Origin: Bacteroidota bacterium
GTDB lineage: Bacteria; Bacteroidota; Bacteroidia; Sphingobacteriales; Sphingobacteriaceae
NCBI GenBank assembly: GCA_030830805.1
Contig: JAURMH010000124.1
Coordinates: forward strand, 1 to 37,900
Direction: 5' to 3'
Length of the DNA: 37,900 nt
In this document: one piece after another, positions 17,599-26,243 of the stretch
Numbering within the stretch: position 1 is the first letter of the stretch
Layout of the letters: each line of letters begins with the position of its first letter
Position numbers and translations under genes: made by a program
Notes under the pieces: generated by a model
Told to the model about the DNA's origin: nothing
What the model saw: the letters and a program-made list of their open reading frames with translations, nothing else
The model's database searches: none

Positions 17599-20235
17599 AT
17601 GATGAAAAGAATTTTATTGTTGCTGTTATCACTTACAACTTTATCGGTTTCTGCAAAAAACGATAAACTATTACCCGCATCTTTTAAATTAAAATTAAAA
17701 GAGTTTCAATATAATGATCGAACTAATTTTCCTTCGTTCATGGTTTTCGAAAAAGGGCAACAACTAAGGGTTGATAAAACATCAACAGCTTGGGCTAAAA
17801 ATGTATTTAATTTAAATTCGACAGACGAATTGGAATTTAAATCAGAAAAGTCGGAAGTGTTAAACAATACGGAGTATCGACATTATACCTTTCAACAATA
17901 TTATGCGCAAACACCAGTAGAATTTGCGATCATCAAAGTACACGAAAAAGCAGGAGAAATCGAAATTATTAATGGCGATTTTCATGCGGATATTTTGCCA
18001 ATCAATACGCCTATTATTACTTCGGAACAAGCTTTGCAATTGGCAAAATCTATTATGCCAGCAAAATATTATAAATGGGAAATGAATGGATCTGGCCTTC
18101 AAAAGCAAGCTAACAATGAATTTCAGCCAAATACCCATTTAGTAATACTGCCTTTGCAAGAAGATGGAGTAACACAGTTTCACTATGCGTATAAATCAAC
18201 CATTTATACCGAAATGCCATTGGCCATTGCGGATATCTATATTGATGCTAGTACTGGACAACAATTAAAATTAATTAATAAATTATGTACAGCAAATAGT
18301 AAAGGTACTGCAGTAACAAAATATACCGGCACCAAAACTATTACAACCGATAGTATTTCGGCAACACAATTTCAGCTTTCACAAATAAATCGTGGAAATT
18401 CGGGCACGGGTATCATAACCTATAATTGCCAAAAACAATTCGAAAATAATGCCATTGCATTTACCGATTCAGATAACTATTGGAATAATTTTAATGCCAA
18501 TTTAAACGAAGCGGCAACTGATGCCTATTATGGTGCTGAACAAACATTTGATTTCTTTAAAAATATTCATAACAGAAATAGCATTGATGGTAATGGAAAA
18601 GCAATGGAAATGTATTTGCATTATGACTTTAATTATTTCAATGCATTTTGGAACGGAAGCTATACTGTTTTTGGGGATGGCAATAGTCAACCCTTAACCT
18701 ATATTGATGTTGTAGGGCATGAATTTGCACATGGTGTTACACAATTTAGTGCAGATTTAATTTACGCAAGTGAATCGGGTGCGCTGAATGAGTCGTTTTC
18801 AGATATTTTTGGTTCTGCAATAGAACTTTATGCTTTAGATTCTAATGCCAATTGGAAAATTGGTAGAGGGAATTTTACTTTAAGAGATATGTCTAATCCA
18901 AATGCTTTTCAAAATCCGGATACGTATGGTGGATTGAATTGGACTAATACTAAAAATTGCATTCCTAGTGGAAGTAATGATCAATGTGGTGTGCACAATA
19001 ACTCTGGTGTACAAAACTATTGGTATTATTTATTATCGGATGGGGGCACTGGTAAAAATGATATTGGAAATACTTTTGAAGTAAAAGGAATTGGTTACCT
19101 CAAAGCAAGTAAAATAGCCTATAGAAATTTAACTAATTATTTAACACCTTCTTCAGATTTTAACGATGCTAGAAAGGGTGCAATTCAATCTGCTATTGAT
19201 TTATACGGTTTTGATTCGCCAGAATTTATTGCTACAATAGATGCATGGTATGCAGTTGGTGTTGGGAAAAAATACACTGCAATACCTACACCCGATTTTT
19301 ACATCGAAAAATTAGTGTGTGATTTAAATACTAATATGCAATTTGTAAATACGAGTGGTACAGCTACTAGTTACCTTTGGAATTTTGGAGATGGTAAAAC
19401 AAGCGTGGCTGAAAACCCGATGCATGCTTATACTAATAGTGGAAAATATACAGTTACTTTAGTAGCTAGCAATCCAAATGGCGCTGACACTTTAGTGAAA
19501 AATAATTTTGTTGAAGTGTATGCATCACAAGCAAAAGCGACTAGCTGTGCTGGTATTGTGGCCGATCCATTGAGTAATAATTCTATATACAATGTTAAAT
19601 TTGCTGATTTAAATAATAGTTCATCAAATGCTGCAAACGAAGGCGGCTATGTAGATTTTACTTGTAAAAGAGTCATTGTCGAGGCTGGTAAAACCTATCC
19701 AATCACTATTACCACCAATACGGCTGGTTCTGTATTTACTAGAGTATTTATTGATTTTAATAATGATGCAGCATTCGATGCAAGCGAAGAAGTATTTAAA
19801 ACAGATTTAACTGTTAAAACACACGAAGGAAATATTACTATTCCAAGCAATGCGATAAAGAATACACCGCTCCGCATGCGAATTAGATCTGGCAGGGCAT
19901 CGGGTAATATTCCGAGCGATCCATGTGGTATAATAAAATTCGGCCAAATTGAAGATTATTCAATCGTAATTACTCCAGCTACTGGAATCGCAACTCAAAA
20001 TTTTCAATCTATATCTGCCTATCCAAATCCTGCTACAGAAGTTTTAAACATAGCTAATCCATTGGCTTTGCAAGCTTCCTATACTTTGATAGATTTATTT
20101 GGTAAAGTAGTTTTTGAAGGAGCACTCTCGAGCGAATTAACACAAATTCCTACAAGCAATTTTGCAGCGGGTGTTTATTTTTTAAAGATTGCAAACAATA
20201 CAGGTTCGCAACATATCAAAATTATATTGAAATAA
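17599..20235 (+). CDS. M4 (thermolysin-like) metallopeptidase with PKD, GEVED-type and T9SS type A C-terminal sorting domains
   Basis: HEFAHGVTQ (HExxH), GALNESFSDIFG, PKD SYLWNFGDGKTSVAENPMHAYTNSGKYTVTL, GQIEDYSI, C-terminal SAYPNPATEVLNI...GVYFLKI. Start at 17599 (MMKRILLLL) preferred over 17572. Confidence 0.93.
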   Translation: MMKRILLLLLSLTTLSVSAKNDKLLPASFKLKLKEFQYNDRTNFPSFMVFEKGQQLRVDKTSTAWAKNVFNLNSTDELEFKSEKSEVLNNTEYRHYTFQQYYAQTPVEFAIIKVHEKAGEIEIINGDFHADILPINTPIITSEQALQLAKSIMPAKYYKWEMNGSGLQKQANNEFQPNTHLVILPLQEDGVTQFHYAYKSTIYTEMPLAIADIYIDASTGQQLKLINKLCTANSKGTAVTKYTGTKTITTDSISATQFQLSQINRGNSGTGIITYNCQKQFENNAIAFTDSDNYWNNFNANLNEAATDAYYGAEQTFDFFKNIHNRNSIDGNGKAMEMYLHYDFNYFNAFWNGSYTVFGDGNSQPLTYIDVVGHEFAHGVTQFSADLIYASESGALNESFSDIFGSAIELYALDSNANWKIGRGNFTLRDMSNPNAFQNPDTYGGLNWTNTKNCIPSGSNDQCGVHNNSGVQNYWYYLLSDGGTGKNDIGNTFEVKGIGYLKASKIAYRNLTNYLTPSSDFNDARKGAIQSAIDLYGFDSPEFIATIDAWYAVGVGKKYTAIPTPDFYIEKLVCDLNTNMQFVNTSGTATSYLWNFGDGKTSVAENPMHAYTNSGKYTVTLVASNPNGADTLVKNNFVEVYASQAKATSCAGIVADPLSNNSIYNVKFADLNNSSSNAANEGGYVDFTCKRVIVEAGKTYPITITTNTAGSVFTRVFIDFNNDAAFDASEEVFKTDLTVKTHEGNITIPSNAIKNTPLRMRIRSGRASGNIPSDPCGIIKFGQIEDYSIVITPATGIATQNFQSISAYPNPATEVLNIANPLALQASYTLIDLFGKVVFEGALSSELTQIPTSNFAAGVYFLKIANNTGSQHIKIILK

Positions 20236-20805
20236 ATGGGTCAAGTGTGGCTGTTTTTTCAAGAGGGATTTTTTCATATAGTTTCTCTTGATAGTATAGA
20301 TCATTTGTTTTTTTTACTGGCTTTGGTTGCTATTTATACTATAAAAGATTGGAGAAAATTATTGATAATGGCTACTGCGTTTACCATAGCACATGCCATA
20401 GCCTTATTAATTACTATTTTTAATTTAGTAACAATAGCTAATGATACAATAGAATGGTTAATTGCATTGACCATATTTTATACCTGCATAGCCAATTTAT
20501 TTTTGCAGCATTTTCAAAACGCTAAAATTTATATTATAAGTATTTTTGGTTTAATACATGGTATAGGATTTTCGCAAGTGTTGCGAACATTATTTACTGG
20601 AATGAATTATAATCCATGGCAAACATTATTGCCATTTAATGTTGGGGTAGAGTTGGGGCAATTGTTGGTGTTGAGTTTATTTGTTTTATTGATCGCTTTA
20701 ATTGGAAAGCTAAAATTTATGACACCTAAAAAGATTAATCAACTTATTTCTATACCAGTTGCTACACTTGCTTTTTTTTGGATGATTAAAAGAAATATAT
20801 TTTAA
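20236..20805 (+). CDS. HupE/UreJ-like integral membrane protein
   Basis: GFFHIVSLDSIDHLFFLLALVAIY, ATAFTIAHAIALL, FGLIHGIGFSQVL: His-rich motifs of the HupE/UreJ_2-type family, multiple TM segments. Confidence 0.85.
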   Translation: MGQVWLFFQEGFFHIVSLDSIDHLFFLLALVAIYTIKDWRKLLIMATAFTIAHAIALLITIFNLVTIANDTIEWLIALTIFYTCIANLFLQHFQNAKIYIISIFGLIHGIGFSQVLRTLFTGMNYNPWQTLLPFNVGVELGQLLVLSLFVLLIALIGKLKFMTPKKINQLISIPVATLAFFWMIKRNIF

Positions 20806-20821
20806 CACATTGAATTTTTTT

Positions 20822-23137
20822 ATGAAAATTAAATTACTGAATTGCTTATTTTTTGGAATATTAATTCCATTTCAATTATTCGCTCAAAACAATTATGATA
20901 AGAGCAAATTTCATCAATTAGAAGATTGGTGGCCAACTGCAAATGAATATAGAAATGGCGCAGGTGCACCAGGTCATGCTTATTGGCAACAAAAAGTAGA
21001 TTATGTAATTGACGTAACATTAAATGATGAAAAACAAGAATTAACAGGCTTCGAAAAGGTTACCTACACTAATAATTCGCCTGATGTGCTTAGTTATTTA
21101 TGGTTACAATTAGATCAAAATATTTTTGATCCAAATGCTATGTCTTATTTGACAGAAACTAAAGATCAAATGGGCAACATGAGTTTTGAAGGAATGAAAT
21201 ATATTTTCAGAAATGAATTTGAAGGCGGTTATAAAATTTTATCACTCAAAGACAATCAGGGTAATAATTTAAAGTACACCATTGTAAATACCATGATGCG
21301 TATTGATTTGCCTAATCCATTACAAAAAGGCGATAAGTTTGTATTTCAATTAAAATGGAATAATAAAATCAACAATACTAAATTTAATGGTGGTCGAGGC
21401 GGTTGTGAATATTTTCCAGAAGATAAAAATTACCTCTACGAATTGGCACAATGGTTTCCGCGTTTATGTGTATACGACGATGTAGATGGTTGGCAGCATA
21501 AACAATATTTAGGCACAGGTGAGTTTGCTTTAGAATTCGGAGATTACAAGGTTTCCATAACTGTACCAGCAGATCATGTTGTTGCATCAACAGGTGTATT
21601 ACAAAACGCTTCGCAAGTACTAAGTCCATTGCAATTGAGCAGATTTAATGCTGCTAAAAATGCCAAAGAACCACTCTTGATTATTACACCAGCCGAAGCA
21701 CTCAAAAACGAAGCAAGTAAAGAAACAAAAACAAAAACTTGGATTTTTGCAGCAGAAAATGTGCGTGATTTTGCATGGGCTAGTTCTCGCAAATTTATTT
21801 GGGATGCGATGGGTGTAACGGTAGGTAAAAATAAAATAATGGCCATGTCTTATTATCCTAAAGAAGGTAATCCATTATGGGAAAAATATTCTACACAAGC
21901 CATTGCCCATACCTTATTGGTTTATTCGAGATATACGGTAGACTATACTTATCCAGTTGCCATTTCGGTGAATGGTCCTATTGGTGGAATGGAGTACCCT
22001 ATGATTTGTTTCAATGGTCCAAGACCAGAGAAAGACGGTACTTATAGTGCAAGAACGAAATATGGATTAATTTCGGTTATTATACACGAAGTAGGGCATA
22101 ACTTTTTTCCGATGATTATTAATTCTGACGAACGCCAATGGTCTTGGATGGACGAGGGTTTGAATACTTTTTGTCAATATTTAGCGGAACGCGAATGGGA
22201 AGAAAAATATCCATCTAGTAGGGGCGAAGCAAGATCCATCATTCCTTACATGTCTAGTGATCAAGCTACCTTAGAGCCCATCATGACTAATTCTGAATCG
22301 ATTCAACAGTTCGGTAACAATGCTTATGGCAAACCAGCAGCAGCCTTAAATATTTTAAGAGAAACCATCATGGGTAGAACTTTATTTGATGATGCATTTA
22401 AAATTTATGCTAATAGATGGGCATACAAACATCCACAGCCTGCCGATTTTTTTAGAACCATGGAAGATGCAAGTGGTGTTGATTTAGATTGGTTTTGGAA
22501 AGGTTGGTTTTATACTACAGAGCCTTGCGATATTGCATTAAATTCAGTTACAGCCTATACTATAGATTCTCAGAACCCAACTATAGAGAAGCCAGCTAAA
22601 AAGACAAAGCGTGATGCAAATGATGTTTCCATTTCTACTATTCGAAATAAAACAGCCATTAAAAACTATCGATTAAATAATTATCCTTCGCTTTCGGATT
22701 TTTATAATAAATACGACGCTTTAGACGTAACCGAAAACGACAAAGATAAATTTAAGAAATATGAGGAGTCTTTGTCGGCAGAAGACAAGAAAATGCTCTC
22801 AAATAATTTGTTTTACTATATACTAGATTTCGAAAATGTAGGGGGTTTAATTATGCCTTTAATTATTCAATATGAATTAGCCAATGGGCAAAAAGAAATC
22901 TTAAGAATACCTGCAGAAATATGGAGAAAAAATAACCAAAAAGTTTCCAAGCTCATCATCACAACTCAAGAGGTTAAGCAGTTTGAGTTAGATCCATTAC
23001 AAGAAACAGCTGATATTAATCGAAAAAATAATTACTTTCCGTCTAAAATAATCGAATCGCAATTTCAATTATTTAAAGAACAGCAAAGAAATAGAGAGCC
23101 GAATACCATGCAGCTAGACAAACAAGGTAAATTGTAA
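20822..23137 (+). CDS. M1-family metallopeptidase
   Basis: GPIGGMEYPMICF and HEVGHNFFPMIINSDERQWSWMDEGLNTF (HExxH...E). Track start 20810 is TTG; ATG 20822 with signal peptide preferred. Confidence 0.94.
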   Translation: MKIKLLNCLFFGILIPFQLFAQNNYDKSKFHQLEDWWPTANEYRNGAGAPGHAYWQQKVDYVIDVTLNDEKQELTGFEKVTYTNNSPDVLSYLWLQLDQNIFDPNAMSYLTETKDQMGNMSFEGMKYIFRNEFEGGYKILSLKDNQGNNLKYTIVNTMMRIDLPNPLQKGDKFVFQLKWNNKINNTKFNGGRGGCEYFPEDKNYLYELAQWFPRLCVYDDVDGWQHKQYLGTGEFALEFGDYKVSITVPADHVVASTGVLQNASQVLSPLQLSRFNAAKNAKEPLLIITPAEALKNEASKETKTKTWIFAAENVRDFAWASSRKFIWDAMGVTVGKNKIMAMSYYPKEGNPLWEKYSTQAIAHTLLVYSRYTVDYTYPVAISVNGPIGGMEYPMICFNGPRPEKDGTYSARTKYGLISVIIHEVGHNFFPMIINSDERQWSWMDEGLNTFCQYLAEREWEEKYPSSRGEARSIIPYMSSDQATLEPIMTNSESIQQFGNNAYGKPAAALNILRETIMGRTLFDDAFKIYANRWAYKHPQPADFFRTMEDASGVDLDWFWKGWFYTTEPCDIALNSVTAYTIDSQNPTIEKPAKKTKRDANDVSISTIRNKTAIKNYRLNNYPSLSDFYNKYDALDVTENDKDKFKKYEESLSAEDKKMLSNNLFYYILDFENVGGLIMPLIIQYELANGQKEILRIPAEIWRKNNQKVSKLIITTQEVKQFELDPLQETADINRKNNYFPSKIIESQFQLFKEQQRNREPNTMQLDKQGKL

Positions 23138-23141
23138 ATTA

Positions 23142-23651
23142 ATGATTCAACGAGCAATTTTTCGTCCAATTCCATTAATACTTTTGCTCTTGCTGCCATT
23201 CACATTGCAAGCACATAAGTTTTATACTTCTGTTACGCAGCTAGATTTTAATCCAAGCGAAAAATGTTTTCAAGTTACGATGAATGTTTTTATTGACGAT
23301 TTAGAAGCGGTTTTAACTCAAGAAAATAAGCAGGTTGTTAAATGGAAATCGGATCAACCCGAATTAAACAACTTGTTATTAAAATATTTGAAAAAACATT
23401 TCAACGTTAAATTAAATCAAATACCGGCCAGTCAATTTCGATTAATTGGCACTAAAGAACAAAAAGACTTATTGATCATTTATTTTGAAATTCCGGTAGC
23501 AAAAAGCCTTAAAAATATTGAAATTACGGACACTTTCTTAATGGATATGTTTCCGATTCAATCCAATATAGTGAACTTAAATTATGAGGATAAGAAACAT
23601 ACTTTTTTATTCCAAAAAGGCAAAAGCACCCAGTTTTTTTCATTGAATTAA
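23142..23651 (+). CDS. DUF6702-like secreted protein
   Basis: Signal peptide then AHKFYTSVTQLDFNPSEKCFQVTMNVFIDDLEAVLTQ, resembling this Bacteroidetes family; last gene of the HupE-M1 unit. Confidence 0.72.
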   Translation: MIQRAIFRPIPLILLLLLPFTLQAHKFYTSVTQLDFNPSEKCFQVTMNVFIDDLEAVLTQENKQVVKWKSDQPELNNLLLKYLKKHFNVKLNQIPASQFRLIGTKEQKDLLIIYFEIPVAKSLKNIEITDTFLMDMFPIQSNIVNLNYEDKKHTFLFQKGKSTQFFSLN

Positions 23652-23759
23652 TTCAATTTTAAACTTTGGCATTTGCTTTGAAATACTATATATGCCAATC
23701 AATAAAGGGCTAATTAAGCACTATAGACTGACAAAATGACTATTTTATAAATCGCAGCC

Positions 23760-26243
23760 ATGAGTATTTTCGATCCATTTAATATAAATAACCTAGATTC
23801 TAATAGTATCAACGACGATACCGAGTTTTTTCCATTGCTATCTTCAGAAGATGAAGAAATTATGAATTCGGAAGAAATGCCTGAAGTTTTGTCAATACTG
23901 CCATTACGCAATACCGTATTATTTCCGGGTGTGGTAATTCCAATTACTGTTGGCCGAGATAAATCTATTAAGCTCATTAAAGATGCTTATAAAGGCAATA
24001 AAATAATTGGTGTGGTTGCCCAAAAAGATGCGAGTATTGAAGATCCAACTTTCGAAGATTTATATAAAGTTGGTACGGTAGCATATATTGTTAAAATGTT
24101 GCAAATGCCAGATGGTAATACCACCGTTATTATTCAAGGTAAACGCAAATTTCATTTAAAAGAATTAATTCAAGAGAATCCTTATATTAAAGCAAAAGTC
24201 GAAAATTTTGAAGAAAGCGCTTACGATAAAAATAAAGAATTTGCTGCCTTGGTTGCATCTTTAAAAGAATTAGCCATTCAAATTATTCAAATTTCACCTA
24301 ATATTCCTTCGGAAGCGGCATTTGCTATAAAAAATATTGAAAGCCCTTCCTTCTTAATCAATTTCATTAGTTCTAATATGAACGCAGAATTAGTTGACAA
24401 GCAAAAAATGCTAGAGCAGCTAAATCTAGTGGTTCGTGGCGAGATGGTTTTAGAACATCTCACCAAAGAGTTACAAATGTTGGAATTGAAAAATCAAATA
24501 CAATCAAAAGTGAGGGTAGATATTGACCGCCAACAAAGAGAGTATTTTTTGCATCAACAAATGAAGCAAATTCAAGAAGAATTGGGCGGTGATGGTCCCG
24601 ACTTGGAGATTAAAAATTTAAGAGAAAGAGGCGAAAAAAAATTATGGAATAAAGAAGTGGCCGACGCTTTCAATAAAGAATTAGATAAATTACAACGCAT
24701 GAATCCGGCAGCTGCAGAGTATTCTGTACTATTGAACTACGCAGAATTATTATTGGAATTGCCATGGAACGAATTTACCGAAGACTTATTCGATATTAAA
24801 AAAGCGCAGAAAATTTTAGACCAAGACCATTTCGGTTTAGAAAAAGTAAAGTCGAGAATTTTAGAATATTTAGCTGTTTTAAAATTAAAACATAACATGA
24901 AAGCGCCAATACTATGCCTGGTTGGGCCTCCGGGGGTTGGAAAAACTTCTTTAGGTAAATCAATTGCTAAAGCGGTAGGCAGAAAATATGTGCGTATGGC
25001 ATTAGGTGGTATCAGAGACGAAGCAGATATCAGAGGTCATCGTAAAACATATATTGGTGCAATGCCAGGTAGAATTATTCAATCTTTGAAAAAAGCACAA
25101 TCATCTAATCCGGTTTTTGTTTTAGATGAAATTGATAAAGTTGGAAATGATTTTAGGGGTGACCCATCTTCCGCGCTATTAGAGGTATTAGATCCAGAAC
25201 AAAACAACGCATTTTACGATCATTACGTAGAACTCGATTACGATTTGTCGAATGTGATGTTTATTGCAACAGCCAATTCCTTAAATAATATTCATCCTGC
25301 ATTAATAGATAGGCTTGAAATAATTGAAGTTTCTGGCTATACCATTGAAGAAAAAGTTGAAATCGCGAAACAATATTTAGTGCCCAAACAAAGAGAGGCG
25401 CATGGTTTGAAGCAAAAAGACATTGTAATTAAGCCTGAAATAATTGAAAAAGTGATCGAAGATTATACCAGAGAATCTGGCGTGCGTGGCTTAGAGAAAA
25501 AAATTGCCACGCTTATTCGTGGTACAGCTAAAAGTGTAGCAGTAAAAGAAAAGTACAATAAGACCATAAATAATACCGATGTATTGCGCATTTTAGGCGC
25601 TGCAGAATACGATAAAGACATGTACCAAGGAAATGATGTGGCGGGAGTTGTTACGGGCTTAGCATGGACCTCTGTAGGTGGTGATATTTTATTTATTGAA
25701 GCTAGTTTGAGCCCAGGAAAAGGCAAACTAACTTTAACGGGTAGTTTAGGCGATGTAATGAAAGAATCTGCAGTTATTGCTATGGCTTATATTCGTGCAA
25801 ATGCAAAAAATTTAGGCATCGATTTTAGGGTTTTGGATCAATGGGATATGCATGTGCATGTGCCTGCAGGTGCAGTGCCAAAAGACGGACCTTCTGCAGG
25901 TATAACTATGTTAACTGCTTTAACGTCTGCTTATACGCAAAGAAAAGTAAAACCCCAATTAGCAATGACTGGCGAGATTACTTTAAGAGGTAAGGTTTTA
26001 CCAGTAGGTGGATTAAAAGAAAAAATCTTAGCGGCAAAAAGGGCGGGCATTAAAGATATTGTACTTTGCGAAAAAAACCGTAAAGACATTTTAGAAATTA
26101 ATCAACGCTATTTAAAAGAATTAAAATTTCATTATGTAAGCGATATGCAAGAAGTAATTGAACTCGCTTTGATGAAACAAAAAGTAAAAGCACCTATTGA
26201 TTTATCTTTTAAAGAAGCGATCAATAAATCAATGGTTAATTAA
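23760..26243 (+). CDS. lon: Endopeptidase La (Lon protease)
   Basis: LPLRNTVLFPGVVIPITVGR, GPPGVGKTSLGKSIAKA, PKDGPSAGITMLTAL (Ser-Lys protease domain). Confidence 0.98.
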   Translation: MSIFDPFNINNLDSNSINDDTEFFPLLSSEDEEIMNSEEMPEVLSILPLRNTVLFPGVVIPITVGRDKSIKLIKDAYKGNKIIGVVAQKDASIEDPTFEDLYKVGTVAYIVKMLQMPDGNTTVIIQGKRKFHLKELIQENPYIKAKVENFEESAYDKNKEFAALVASLKELAIQIIQISPNIPSEAAFAIKNIESPSFLINFISSNMNAELVDKQKMLEQLNLVVRGEMVLEHLTKELQMLELKNQIQSKVRVDIDRQQREYFLHQQMKQIQEELGGDGPDLEIKNLRERGEKKLWNKEVADAFNKELDKLQRMNPAAAEYSVLLNYAELLLELPWNEFTEDLFDIKKAQKILDQDHFGLEKVKSRILEYLAVLKLKHNMKAPILCLVGPPGVGKTSLGKSIAKAVGRKYVRMALGGIRDEADIRGHRKTYIGAMPGRIIQSLKKAQSSNPVFVLDEIDKVGNDFRGDPSSALLEVLDPEQNNAFYDHYVELDYDLSNVMFIATANSLNNIHPALIDRLEIIEVSGYTIEEKVEIAKQYLVPKQREAHGLKQKDIVIKPEIIEKVIEDYTRESGVRGLEKKIATLIRGTAKSVAVKEKYNKTINNTDVLRILGAAEYDKDMYQGNDVAGVVTGLAWTSVGGDILFIEASLSPGKGKLTLTGSLGDVMKESAVIAMAYIRANAKNLGIDFRVLDQWDMHVHVPAGAVPKDGPSAGITMLTALTSAYTQRKVKPQLAMTGEITLRGKVLPVGGLKEKILAAKRAGIKDIVLCEKNRKDILEINQRYLKELKFHYVSDMQEVIELALMKQKVKAPIDLSFKEAINKSMVN

